Shown piece by piece: positions 25,980-37,001 of a stretch of DNA of 45,928 nt. The notes under the pieces are model-generated. The model had not been told where the DNA came from. It ran no database searches and was given only the letters and a program-made list of their open reading frames with translations. The stretch is from an uncultured bacterium (GTDB taxonomy: Bacteria; Nitrospirota; Thermodesulfovibrionia; Thermodesulfovibrionales; Thermodesulfovibrionaceae): assembly GCA_937998865.1 (NCBI GenBank), contig CALLBR010000007.1:1-45928 (forward strand). The letters run 5' to 3'. Every line of letters starts with the position of its first letter. Position 1 is the first letter of the stretch. The position numbers were made by a program, and so were the translations under genes.

Positions 25980-27473
25980 TGCCAGTTTATTTAAGGCATT
26001 GATATATGCTTTTGCAGAGGCTACAATTATATCAGTATCTGCACCCTGACCTCTTACAGTATGACCAGATTCTTCAAGTATAATAGTGACCTCACCGAGA
26101 GCATCAGTGCCACCTGTTATTGCTTTTATTTCAAATTTATTAAGTTCAGCTTTTGACCCAGTAAGTTCAGTGATAGCTTTATATACAGCGTCTACTGGTC
26201 CGTCTCCTGATACTGTTATTTCCTTTTCTTGCCCATTAATTTTCATTCTGACGGTGGCAGTAGGTTTTTTCTTTGTACCACTGTAAACATCAAGGTCAAT
26301 TAGTTCATATACTTCTGCAATTCTTAAAACTTCATCAGAAACAAGAGCTTCAATATCCTCATTAAAAATGTATTTTTTCTGATCAGCAAGTTTTTTAAAT
26401 CTCTCAAAAGCACGATTTAACTCTTCCTCTGTAAGGTTAAACCCTAACTCTTCAAGCCTTGTTTTGAAGGCATGTCTTCCTGAATGTTTACCTAACACTA
26501 TTTTTGAACTTGGAATTCCTATATCCTGAGGCCTCATTATTTCATAAGTTGTTCTCTCTTTAAGAACACCGTCTTGATGAATTCCTGCTTCATGAGCAAA
26601 TGCATTAGCACCCACAATAGCCTTGTTTGGTTGAACCATCATTCCTGTAATTTTGCTTATAAGTCTACTTGTTCTATAAATCTCTTGTGTTACAATGTTT
26701 GTGTCAGCTTTAAAGAAGTCATTCCGCACCTTTAGAGCCATGACAATTTCTTCCATAGCTGCATTTCCAGCTCTTTCACCAATTCCGTTTATTGTGCATT
26801 CCACCTGACCAGCACCTTTAAGGATTGCTGTAAGGGAATTAGCCACTGCAAGCCCCAGATCATTATGGCAATGAACACTTATAATTGCTTTATCAATGTT
26901 AGGAACTTTGTTCATGAGATACTCAATTAAATCTCCATATTCCTGAGGAATCGTATAACCTACTGTATCAGGGATGTTTACAGTTGTTGCTCCAGCTTTT
27001 ATAACTTCTTCTGTAACTTTACATAAATAATCCCAGTCTGATCTTGTGGCATCTTCTGCTGAGAATTCCACATCATCTGTGTACTGTCGTGCTTTTTTTA
27101 CAGCCTTAACCGCAGCTTCAATGACTTGTTGTCTGTCCATTCTTAATTTATATTTAAGATGAATGTCAGAAGTAGCAATAAAAGTATGTATTCTCTTTTG
27201 TTCTGCAGGCTTTAATGCCTGAGCAGCTCTCTCAATATCTTCATCTCTTGCTCTACACAGACCTGCTATTACAACACCTTTTATCTCTTGAGAAATTCTA
27301 TTTACAGCCTCAAAGTCTCCAGGAGAGGCGATAGGAAAACCTGCCTCTATAATGTCTACCCCTAATTTTTTAAGCTGCTTTGCTACCTGAATTTTTTCTT
27401 CTACATTCATGGAAGCACCAGGAGATTGTTCTCCATCTCTTAAGGTTGTATCAAATATTTTTATTTTCCTCAT
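25959..27473 (-). CDS. leuA: 2-isopropylmalate synthase
   Basis: A 504-residue enzyme that condenses acetyl-CoA with 2-oxoisovalerate, the committed step of leucine synthesis. It has the standard [17 protein letters not shown] start, [14 protein letters not shown] metal-binding motif, [24 protein letters not shown] and a C-terminal LeuA regulatory domain (about 380-500) that senses leucine in relatives. Unlike the shorter homologue at 4637, it is complete and canonical. It is the last gene of ilvC-psd-pssA-leuA, and its start overlaps the pssA end by 23 nt, with a GAGGTG ribosome site inside pssA. Confidence 0.96.
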   Translation of the reverse strand: MRKIKIFDTTLRDGEQSPGASMNVEEKIQVAKQLKKLGVDIIEAGFPIASPGDFEAVNRISQEIKGVVIAGLCRARDEDIERAAQALKPAEQKRIHTFIATSDIHLKYKLRMDRQQVIEAAVKAVKKARQYTDDVEFSAEDATRSDWDYLCKVTEEVIKAGATTVNIPDTVGYTIPQEYGDLIEYLMNKVPNIDKAIISVHCHNDLGLAVANSLTAILKGAGQVECTINGIGERAGNAAMEEIVMALKVRNDFFKADTNIVTQEIYRTSRLISKITGMMVQPNKAIVGANAFAHEAGIHQDGVLKERTTYEIMRPQDIGIPSSKIVLGKHSGRHAFKTRLEELGFNLTEEELNRAFERFKKLADQKKYIFNEDIEALVSDEVLRIAEVYELIDLDVYSGTKKKPTATVRMKINGQEKEITVSGDGPVDAVYKAITELTGSKAELNKFEIKAITGGTDALGEVTIILEESGHTVRGQGADTDIIVASAKAYINALNKLALKNIKT

Positions 27474-28233
27474 TTTTCACCTCTGATTTTTGTCCTCTCT
27501 TGATTATTAGAATGATTATATTCTCAATTATACCCCATGTTACATATATGGTGGCAAGTATAAAAACTGCTACAGTTGGATGAATGACAATAAAGAACAG
27601 CAGTAGAATAAAGGAGAAAAGAATCCAGGCAGGTTTTTTCTCTCTGAAGTCCACTTCTTTGAGTCCATGAAACTTAAGATTACTTATCATCATCATGGAG
27701 AGGATTAAAGTTATAAAGGGAAATAAAATATTTTTATCTGGTGAGTATTCCAATATCTCTGTACAAAATAAAACTATTGCTGCAATCATGGTGGCAGCAC
27801 CTGGAATAGGAAGGCCTTTAAATGATTTTATTATTCCTGTTTGAATGTTGAATCTTGCAAGCCGGAGAGCTCCACAGGCGGTGAACAAAAAAGCTAATGC
27901 AAAGCCTATTCTACCAAAGTCAAAAAGTGCCCATTTATAGATTAAAATTGAAGGTGCTACTCCAAAGGCCACAAGATCAGAAAGTGAGTCCAACTCCACA
28001 CCGAAACGAGATGTTGTTTTTGTAAGCCTTGCTACCCAACCATCAAGTCCATCAAAAATGTTTGCAAGAACTATAGCCCAAGCAGCATGAATAAATTTTC
28101 CATTTATAGCAGAAGCAATTGCATAGAATCCTAAAAACATCCCGCATAAAGTTAGAGCATTTGGGAGTATATAGACTCCCCTTCCTGGTTTTTTATTTGG
28201 ATCCTTTATCTTTTTAGTTTTTCTTATTATCAT
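27451..28233 (-). CDS. pssA: CDP-diacylglycerol-serine O-phosphatidyltransferase
   Basis: A 260-residue membrane enzyme that makes phosphatidylserine from CDP-diacylglycerol and serine. The CDP-alcohol phosphotransferase signature is complete: [12 protein letters not shown] followed by [12 protein letters not shown], giving the DG-AR-G-D-D pattern with both catalytic Asp residues. Six to eight hydrophobic helices follow. The N-terminus ([16 protein letters not shown]) is strongly basic. It lies 3 nt after psd, so consecutive enzymes of phosphatidylethanolamine synthesis are coexpressed. Confidence 0.94.
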   Translation of the reverse strand: MIIRKTKKIKDPNKKPGRGVYILPNALTLCGMFLGFYAIASAINGKFIHAAWAIVLANIFDGLDGWVARLTKTTSRFGVELDSLSDLVAFGVAPSILIYKWALFDFGRIGFALAFLFTACGALRLARFNIQTGIIKSFKGLPIPGAATMIAAIVLFCTEILEYSPDKNILFPFITLILSMMMISNLKFHGLKEVDFREKKPAWILFSFILLLFFIVIHPTVAVFILATIYVTWGIIENIIILIIKRGQKSEVKNEENKNI

Positions 28234-28236
28234 CTA

Positions 28237-30077
<1,841 letters not shown>

Positions 30078-30209
30078 TTATTCTCTTCTTAAAAGTTCTC
30101 CCTTTATTCCTCTGTTTTCTCTTTGCTTCCTCTTTTTTTACTGTAAGTTTTTTAATTTATAGGGGCAAATTAGGGATTATCAAAGAATTTTTTATAAATA
30201 AAGGATTTA

Positions 30210-30218
30210 TGCTATAAT
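30210..30218 (+). promoter_or_regulatory. Extended -10 promoter of the ROK kinase gene
   Basis: TGCTATAAT is an extended -10 with a perfect TATAAT at 30213-30218. Transcription should start near 30225, about six nucleotides before the ATG at 30231, and no Shine-Dalgarno is present. The message is therefore predicted to be almost leaderless. Confidence 0.6.
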
Positions 30219-30230
30219 ATTTTTCTGTTT

Positions 30231-31139
30231 ATGTTTTATCTCGGCATTGACATAGGTGGCACTAATATTAAGATAGGTTTGATATCAAAGGATTATGAAA
30301 TAATAAAGTGGAAAAAATTTCCAACTCCCAATGATTTAATAAAGGTATTAATTGATGAAATTCAAGAATTTGTTAATGAGAATCCCATAAGTGCCATTGG
30401 TGTAGGTGTGGCTGGGATAGTTTCCAAAGAAGGAACAGTGATTGAATCGCCTAATATTCCTTCTTTGAATAAGGTTCCTTTAGCTTCAATACTACAGGAT
30501 AGATTTCTAACAGAGACAGTGGTTGAAAATGACGCTACTGTTGCCACAATAGGAGAGGCAAATTTTGGAGAAGGTAGAGGATTTAGTAGGTTTATATTAC
30601 TTACCTTAGGGACAGGGATAGGAGGCGGATTTTACTATAACGGTAGAATTTTAGACATACCCATGGAAGTGGGACACATGACTGTTAATTATCAAGGTAA
30701 GCTTTGCAGTTGTGGAAATCTGGGGTGCTTGGAAGTTTATGCCTCTGGAAGGGCTATAAAAGAATCTCTAATTGAGAAAATAGAAAATGGTGAATCATCC
30801 CAAGCATCATCTCTATATGAAGGCAGTATTTACAAAATTACTCCTGAAGATGTTTATAACTTAGCTTTAGAGGGTGATAATTTGGCAAGACAGATCCTGA
30901 AAGAGGCAGGTAAATGTCTGGGAGCAGCTATGGCAAGCTTAATTAATATTTTTGCTCCTGAAAAGATCATCTTAACAGGTGGACTTTCTAAGGCAAAAAA
31001 TATTTACCTCGAAACTGCCATAAATGAAGCTAAAAAAAGATCCTTAGAAGGATTGTCTTCAGGTATTTCCATTGTACAATCAAATTTAATTGACGTAGGT
31101 GGCCTTTTGGGGGCTATCTTTACTGCCAGGAACAAATGA
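30231..31139 (+). CDS. ROK-family sugar kinase (glucokinase-like)
   Basis: A 302-residue ROK kinase. The phosphate-binding [12 protein letters not shown] is at 6-17, the catalytic Asp lies in [13 protein letters not shown], and the ROK zinc motif [15 protein letters not shown] follows GHMTVN. These are the features of glucokinases that phosphorylate glucose with ATP; other hexoses or N-acetyl sugars are possible. No DNA-binding domain is present, so it is an enzyme and not a ROK repressor. It is followed with ATGA overlap by lepA and may start a long operon reaching manB. Confidence 0.9.
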   Translation: MFYLGIDIGGTNIKIGLISKDYEIIKWKKFPTPNDLIKVLIDEIQEFVNENPISAIGVGVAGIVSKEGTVIESPNIPSLNKVPLASILQDRFLTETVVENDATVATIGEANFGEGRGFSRFILLTLGTGIGGGFYYNGRILDIPMEVGHMTVNYQGKLCSCGNLGCLEVYASGRAIKESLIEKIENGESSQASSLYEGSIYKITPEDVYNLALEGDNLARQILKEAGKCLGAAMASLINIFAPEKIILTGGLSKAKNIYLETAINEAKKRSLEGLSSGISIVQSNLIDVGGLLGAIFTARNK

Positions 31140-32920
31140 AAAAAATAAGAAATTTTTCCATAATTGCTCATATTGATCATGGTAAATCTACCCTTGCTGA
31201 CAGACTTTTAGAGTATACAGGTGCAGTAAATTTGGGCGGTAAAATGGGACAAATTCTTGATTCCATGGATTTGGAAAGAGAAAGAGGAATCACCATTAAG
31301 GCTCATGCAGTTAGGCTTCAATATACTGCTGATGATGGAGAGACTTATGTATTAAATTTGATAGATACACCTGGCCATGTAGATTTTTCCTACGAAGTTT
31401 CAAGGTCTTTAGCCTGTTGTGAAGGAAGTCTATTGGTTGTGGATGCTACTCAGGGAGTGGAAGCCCAAACAGTAGCTAATGCCTATTTAGCTATAGAGCA
31501 TAATCATGAAATAATCCCTGTAATTAATAAGATTGATCTACCTCAAGCAGACCCTGAAAGGGTTAAAAAACAAATTGAGGATATATTAGGCATTGAATCC
31601 TCTGAAGCAATACTTGCTTCAGCAAAGGAGGGAATTGGAACAAAAGAGATTCTTGAGGCTGTGGTAAAGAGAATTCCACCACCTAAGGGTGATGCTTCTG
31701 CACCTTTAAGAGCAATGATTTTTGATTCTTGGTTTGATAATTATTTAGGAGTAATCATTCTTGTAAGAGTTTTTGATGGTATAGCCAAAAAGGGTATGAA
31801 AATAAAGTTATTTGCTACAGAAAAGGAATATGAAATACAGAAATTAGGTATACTAACGCCTTTTCCGAAGGAGATAGAGGAACTTTCTGCTGGTGAAGTG
31901 GGATTTATTGTGGCTGGCATAAAGAGCATAGCTGATACTAAGATTGGTGATACTGTTACAGAGAGTAATAATCCAGCGAAGGAGCCTCTTGCAGGTTTTC
32001 GAGAAGTAAAGCCTATGGTGTTTTGTGGACTCTATCCCACTGAAACTCATCATTATGAAGAGTTAAAAATTGCATTAGAAAAACTTCGCCTAAATGATTC
32101 ATCTTTTTTCTTTGAACCAGAAACATCAGCTGCCTTGGGATTTGGTTTTAGATGCGGTTTTTTAGGTCTTCTTCATATGGAAATAATAAAGGAAAGACTT
32201 GAGAGAGAGTTTAATCTCTCTCTTATAAGTACTGCTCCCACTGTGAGATACAAAATAATAGAAAAAAATGGCGAATCCTATCTTATTGATAATCCCAGTA
32301 AGATGCCGAAATTTTTTGAAAGCATTGAAGAACCTTTTATGAAAGTATCTATAATCGTTCCGGAGAGCTTTGTAGGAGATATATTGAAACTTTGTCAGGA
32401 AAAAAGAGGAATACAAAAAGAATTTTCCTATATTACGAAGGATAGAATTCTTCTTGTCTATGAAATGCCTCTCAATGAAATTCTATGGGACTTTTATGAT
32501 AAACTTAAATCTCTTTCCAAGGGTTATGCTTCAATGGATTACGAATTCATAGGGTACAGAAAAAGCGATCTTGTAAAGCTTGATATTTTAATAAACGGAG
32601 AACAGGTAGATGCTCTATCCGTAATAGTTCATAAAGAAAAAGCCTACTATAAGGGACGTGCCATTGCTCAAAAACTCAGAGAAGTTATCCCTCGACAACT
32701 TTTCGAGGTAGTAATTCAAGCAGCTATTGGGGGTAAAATAATAGCTCGCGAAAGCATAGCACCACTTAGGAAAAATGTTTTAGCTAAGTGTTATGGCGGA
32801 GATGTAACAAGAAAGAAAAAACTTCTTGAGAAACAAAAGGAAGGTAAGAAAAGAATGAAACAAATTGGAAAAGTTGAAATTCCTCAGGAAGCTTTCTTAT
32901 CGGTACTAAAAATTGAATAA
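31136..32920 (+). CDS. lepA: Elongation factor 4 (LepA GTPase)
   Basis: A 594-residue translational GTPase. G1 [15 protein letters not shown], the switch I region [12 protein letters not shown]3 DTPGHVDF and G4 NKIDL are present. The later EF-G-like domains and the unique LepA C-terminal domain ([27 protein letters not shown]) are complete. It acts on the ribosome in the cytoplasm under ionic stress or during subunit assembly. The ATG overlaps the kinase stop (ATGA), and its own end overlaps or abuts lepB, a pairing common in bacteria. Confidence 0.98.
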   Translation: MKKIRNFSIIAHIDHGKSTLADRLLEYTGAVNLGGKMGQILDSMDLERERGITIKAHAVRLQYTADDGETYVLNLIDTPGHVDFSYEVSRSLACCEGSLLVVDATQGVEAQTVANAYLAIEHNHEIIPVINKIDLPQADPERVKKQIEDILGIESSEAILASAKEGIGTKEILEAVVKRIPPPKGDASAPLRAMIFDSWFDNYLGVIILVRVFDGIAKKGMKIKLFATEKEYEIQKLGILTPFPKEIEELSAGEVGFIVAGIKSIADTKIGDTVTESNNPAKEPLAGFREVKPMVFCGLYPTETHHYEELKIALEKLRLNDSSFFFEPETSAALGFGFRCGFLGLLHMEIIKERLEREFNLSLISTAPTVRYKIIEKNGESYLIDNPSKMPKFFESIEEPFMKVSIIVPESFVGDILKLCQEKRGIQKEFSYITKDRILLVYEMPLNEILWDFYDKLKSLSKGYASMDYEFIGYRKSDLVKLDILINGEQVDALSVIVHKEKAYYKGRAIAQKLREVIPRQLFEVVIQAAIGGKIIARESIAPLRKNVLAKCYGGDVTRKKKLLEKQKEGKKRMKQIGKVEIPQEAFLSVLKIE

Positions 32921-32930
32921 GGAGGTTGCC

Positions 32931-33536
32931 TTGCCAGCTAAAAAAATTCTTGATTATGCAAAAAGCATCGGTATTGCCATTTTAATCGCTCTTCTTATAA
33001 GAGCTTATATAATCCAGGCTTTTAAAATACCTTCAGGTTCTATGATTCCTACATTATTGATTGGTGATCATCTTCTGGTAACAAAATTTATCTATGGTGT
33101 AAAGCTTCCTCTCATGGAAAATAAAGTTCTTGTATTTGATAATCCAAAACGTGGAGATATTATTGTTTTTAAATATCCTGAAGACCCCAGCAGAGATTTT
33201 ATCAAGAGAGTTATTGCTATTGAAGGAGATATTATTGAAGGAAGGGATAAAAAAATTTATGTAAACGGAAAAGAATTAAAGGAGCCCTATGTAAGATATA
33301 GTGATTCTTACATTCATCCACCAGATCTTGATCCAAGAGATAATTTTGGTCCTATCACGGTGCCGAAAGGAAAACTTTTTGTAATGGGTGACAATAGAGA
33401 TCAAAGTTATGACAGTAGATTTTGGGGTTTTGTAGATATAAAGGAAGTAAGAGGTAAGGCTCTTATTATTTATTGGTCCTGGGATAGCGAAAATGGTAAA
33501 CCGAGACTGGAAAGAATTGGTAAACTAATAAAGTAA
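32931..33536 (+). CDS. lepB: Signal peptidase I
   Basis: A 201-residue membrane protease that removes Sec signal peptides. One N-terminal helix (IGIAILIALLIRAYIIQAF) precedes the catalytic Ser in PSGSMIPTL, and the catalytic Lys lies in DFIKRVIAIEGD. GDNRDQSYDSRFWG is the conserved C-terminal box. The start chosen is TTG at 32931 because GGAGGT (32921-32926) stands at proper spacing before it. An earlier in-frame TTG at 32913 lies inside the lepA end, has no ribosome site and would add six residues. Confidence 0.95.
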   Translation: MPAKKILDYAKSIGIAILIALLIRAYIIQAFKIPSGSMIPTLLIGDHLLVTKFIYGVKLPLMENKVLVFDNPKRGDIIVFKYPEDPSRDFIKRVIAIEGDIIEGRDKKIYVNGKELKEPYVRYSDSYIHPPDLDPRDNFGPITVPKGKLFVMGDNRDQSYDSRFWGFVDIKEVRGKALIIYWSWDSENGKPRLERIGKLIK

Positions 33537-34186
33537 TGTTTACAGGAATAATCTTAGAACTGGGTAAAGTTTATCACATAAAAAAACTCCCTAAGGGAGC
33601 TCAATTAAAAATTTTGTCAAAGGACATAATAAAAGATACCGCCTTGGGTGATAGTGTTTCCGTAAATGGCGTGTGCCTTACTGTTAATGAAATAGATAAA
33701 ACGAGAGGATTAATGTCTTTTGATGTATCCTTTGAAACCCTCAAAAAAACTACCTTAGGGTATTTAAAAAAAGGAGACTATGTTAATCTTGAACCAGCTT
33801 TAACTTTAAATACAAAGCTTGGTGGTCATTTAGTAAGTGGGCATGTAGAAGGCATAGGTTTCATTAAAGGCATTAAAGACATAGGAGAGTATTTAGAAAT
33901 AGAAATAGAGGCACCTGAGGAAATACTAAGGTATTGTATAAAAAAAGGTTCTATAGCTGTGGATGGAATAAGTCTTACAATAGTTGATGTTTTGTCCAAT
34001 TCTTTTACTGTTGTTATTATACCCCATACAGCAAAGATGACCACCTTGGGAATGAAGAAAATAGGTGATGGCGTGAATCTTGAACCTGATTTGATTGCCA
34101 AATATGTGGAAAAATTTGTCAGAGAAACAAGAAAAGATCGAGATGATGTTATAATTGATAAACTTAAAGATTATGGATTTCTATAG
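33536..34186 (+). CDS. ribE: Riboflavin synthase alpha chain
   Basis: A 216-residue enzyme that dismutates two 6,7-dimethyl-8-ribityllumazine molecules into riboflavin. It begins MFTGII and shows the internal duplication of the family: SVNGVCLTV and GGHLVSGHVEG in the first lumazine-binding domain, AVDGISLTIV and the VIIPHTAKMTTLG region in the second. Its start overlaps the lepB stop (TAATG). The other riboflavin genes are not in the window. Confidence 0.95.
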   Translation: MFTGIILELGKVYHIKKLPKGAQLKILSKDIIKDTALGDSVSVNGVCLTVNEIDKTRGLMSFDVSFETLKKTTLGYLKKGDYVNLEPALTLNTKLGGHLVSGHVEGIGFIKGIKDIGEYLEIEIEAPEEILRYCIKKGSIAVDGISLTIVDVLSNSFTVVIIPHTAKMTTLGMKKIGDGVNLEPDLIAKYVEKFVRETRKDRDDVIIDKLKDYGFL

Positions 34187-34195
34187 GAGAGGTTT

Positions 34196-35605
34196 ATGAA
34201 ATTCATAGTATTAGCAGGTGGGTCAGGTACAAGACTTTGGCCTCTTTCAAGAAAGGACTTTCCAAAACAATTCCTAAAAATTCAATTGTCAAAGTATGAC
34301 AGTAATGAAAGTTTCTTTCAGCGAACCTTGAGGAGACTTTTAAAATATCCAGAAGCAGAAATTTTTGTAGTTACAAATGAAAAATACAAATTTTACACTT
34401 TAGGACAAATAGAGGAAATAAAAAATTATTCCAAAGATAAAATTCATATCATTATTGAACCTAATCAAAAAAATACTGCACCTGCTATTGCTTTTGCCAT
34501 AAGAGAGGCTATAAATAAGGCTTCTTCCTTAGATGAAACTTTTTTAATTTGTCCCTCTGATCATTTAATACATCCTGATGAGGAATTCTTGAAATATATA
34601 GCTTTAGCAGATAACCTTGCAAAAGAGGGATATATAGTAACTTTTGGAATCCTTCCTACCAGAGCTGAAACAGGTTTTGGTTATATAAAGGTAAAAGAGG
34701 TAGATAAAGGGCAATTTTATTTTGTTGAAAAATTTGTTGAAAAGCCAGATGAAGAAACTGCCAAAAAATATCTTCTAGAAGGTAATTACTATTGGAATTC
34801 TGGAATTTTTGCTTTCAATGCTAACTCTATAATAAATGAATTTAATCTATACCTCCCTGACTTGGCAGAGCTTTTTCATGTACCTGCAGAGAAAGTGGAG
34901 GAATTTTTTAATAGGCTTCCTGATATATCTATAGACTATGCTGTAATGGAAAAAACAAAAAAGGGAGTACTCATCCCACTTAAAATACTATGGTCTGATG
35001 TAGGCTCTTGGGATAGTCTATATGAAATAATGGAAAAAGATGAAATGGGGAATGCTTTAAATGCTAATTCTGTAAACTTGAATACAACTAATTCTCTCAT
35101 AATTGGAAATAAAAGGCTTACAACTACTATAGGAGTTGAGGATTTGGTAATAATTGAAACAGAAGATGCCCTTCTTGTAGCAAAAAAGGGAGAATGTCAA
35201 AAAGTTAAAAAGCTATTCAATATTCTATCAGAGAGAGGCTTTAGGCAGGTTCAAGAACATGTCACTTCCTATAGACCGTGGGGATTTTATACTCTTTTGG
35301 AAAGAGATTTAAGATATAAAATAAAAAAGATTACAGTAAATCCAGGAGCTTCCCTTTCTCTTCAGATGCACCATCATAGGTCAGAACATTGGATAGTGGT
35401 AAAGGGAACAGCGAAAGTAAAGATAGCAGATAAGGAATTCTTTGTTCATGAAAACGAATCAATTTATGTGCCAAAGAGCACCTTGCATCGCCTTGAAAAT
35501 CCGGGCAAGATTCCTCTTGAGATAATAGAAGTACAAGTAGGTGAATATGTGGAAGAAGATGATATAAAAAGGTTTGAGGATTTGTATGGAAGACAGAATA
35601 TTTAG
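34196..35605 (+). CDS. manC: Mannose-1-phosphate guanylyltransferase / mannose-6-phosphate isomerase
   Basis: A 469-residue bifunctional enzyme for GDP-mannose synthesis. The N-terminal nucleotidyltransferase domain has LAGGSGTRLWPLSRKDFPKQ and VEKFVEKP. The C-terminal cupin (about 350-469) has LQMHHHRSEHWIVVKGTAKV, the type II phosphomannose isomerase motif. GDP-mannose feeds surface polysaccharide and glycosylation. The gene overlaps manB by 20 nt. Confidence 0.94.
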   Translation: MKFIVLAGGSGTRLWPLSRKDFPKQFLKIQLSKYDSNESFFQRTLRRLLKYPEAEIFVVTNEKYKFYTLGQIEEIKNYSKDKIHIIIEPNQKNTAPAIAFAIREAINKASSLDETFLICPSDHLIHPDEEFLKYIALADNLAKEGYIVTFGILPTRAETGFGYIKVKEVDKGQFYFVEKFVEKPDEETAKKYLLEGNYYWNSGIFAFNANSIINEFNLYLPDLAELFHVPAEKVEEFFNRLPDISIDYAVMEKTKKGVLIPLKILWSDVGSWDSLYEIMEKDEMGNALNANSVNLNTTNSLIIGNKRLTTTIGVEDLVIIETEDALLVAKKGECQKVKKLFNILSERGFRQVQEHVTSYRPWGFYTLLERDLRYKIKKITVNPGASLSLQMHHHRSEHWIVVKGTAKVKIADKEFFVHENESIYVPKSTLHRLENPGKIPLEIIEVQVGEYVEEDDIKRFEDLYGRQNI

Positions 35606-36965
35606 AGAATACGACATTAGAGGAGTTTACGGAGAGGATTTAACGGAAGAGATAGCTTATTTGGTTGGTAAAGCCTTTATATCCCTTATCTATAGAGAAA
35701 AACATAGAATTCCAGAGAAGGTCACCATAGGTATGGATGCAAGATTGTCTTCTCAAAACTTAAAAGAGGGATTAATAAGAGGTATTACAGAATGTGGAGT
35801 AAATGTTATTGATATTGGAGTTTGTCCAACTCCACTTCAGTATTTTTCTCTTTTTCATCTCCCCATTCATGACGGAATAATGATTACAGGAAGTCATAAT
35901 CCACCTCAATTTAATGGGTTTAAAATTAGCATAAATAGAGAAACCATTTATGGCGAAAAAATAAAGGAATTAAAGTCAATAATTGAAAAAAAAGATTTTA
36001 TTACTCCGCAAACCAAAGGTGGATTGAAAGAATATAATATAATTGATAGTTACATAGATTTCATGCTTCAACATTTTCCCTCCTTTGAAGGTTTAAGAAT
36101 AGTAATTGATTCCGGAAATGGAACAGCAGGCTTGGTTGCTCCTAAAATATTTAAGCACTTAGGGGCTAATGTAATAGAGCTTTTTAGTGAACCTGATGGA
36201 TCTTTTCCAAATCATCATCCAGATCCTACAATTTTAGAAAATATAAAAGATTTGATATACACTGTTGTCAAACAAAAGGCGCACTTTGGGATAGGATTTG
36301 ATGGTGATGCTGATAGAATAGGAGTAGTGGATGAAAAGGGACAAGTAATATGGGGCGATAAACTCATAATTTTATTTGCAAGGGATATATTAAAGAGTAA
36401 TCCAAAGGCTAAAATCATAGGTGAAGTTAAATGCTCTTCTGTCATGTATGAGGAGATTGAAAAAATGGGTGGCATCCCCATAATGTGGAAAACAGGACAT
36501 TCTCTCATAAAGAGAAAAATGAAAGAGGAAGGAGCGCTTCTTGCAGGAGAAATGAGTGGGCACATGTTTTTCAATGACCGATACTTTGGTTATGATGATG
36601 CTATATATGCAAGCTTAAGGCTTGCTGAGATAATAAAAAAATCAGGCAAGCCTTATGGATTAAGTAAACTTATGGAAGGCATAAAGTTTGTCTGTAATTC
36701 ACCTGAAATCAGGATAGATTGTCCAGATGAAAAGAAATTTTTGGTAGTGGAAAAGTTTAGGTCCCTTTTCAAATCCTTTGAGTGTTGTACTGTAGATGGA
36801 GTCAGAATAAATTTTCCTAATGGATGGGCTTTATTGAGAGCCTCTAATACTCAACCTGCCTTGGTTTTAAGATTTGAAGCAGAGACAGAAGAGGATTTAG
36901 AAAGGATAAAAGAAATTGTTAATGAAAAACTTTTTGAAGTATTTCAATTTTTTAAAATCTTGTGA
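35586..36965 (+). CDS. manB: Phosphomannomutase / phosphoglucomutase
   Basis: A 459-residue alpha-D-phosphohexomutase interconverting mannose-6-phosphate and mannose-1-phosphate, the substrate for ManC just upstream. The phosphoserine loop is TGSHNPPQFNG, the magnesium loop GFDGDADRIG, the sugar-binding GEMSGHMF, and the phosphate-binding end LLRASNTQPALVLRFEA. The ATG at 35586 is preferred: GAGGA precedes it and the protein begins EDRIFREYDIRGVYG as in the family. An in-frame TTG at 35574 would add four residues. Confidence 0.93.
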   Translation: MEDRIFREYDIRGVYGEDLTEEIAYLVGKAFISLIYREKHRIPEKVTIGMDARLSSQNLKEGLIRGITECGVNVIDIGVCPTPLQYFSLFHLPIHDGIMITGSHNPPQFNGFKISINRETIYGEKIKELKSIIEKKDFITPQTKGGLKEYNIIDSYIDFMLQHFPSFEGLRIVIDSGNGTAGLVAPKIFKHLGANVIELFSEPDGSFPNHHPDPTILENIKDLIYTVVKQKAHFGIGFDGDADRIGVVDEKGQVIWGDKLIILFARDILKSNPKAKIIGEVKCSSVMYEEIEKMGGIPIMWKTGHSLIKRKMKEEGALLAGEMSGHMFFNDRYFGYDDAIYASLRLAEIIKKSGKPYGLSKLMEGIKFVCNSPEIRIDCPDEKKFLVVEKFRSLFKSFECCTVDGVRINFPNGWALLRASNTQPALVLRFEAETEEDLERIKEIVNEKLFEVFQFFKIL

Positions 36966-37001
36966 TATACTTAAAAACTTTTTAATGATTTGAGGTGTCC
37001 T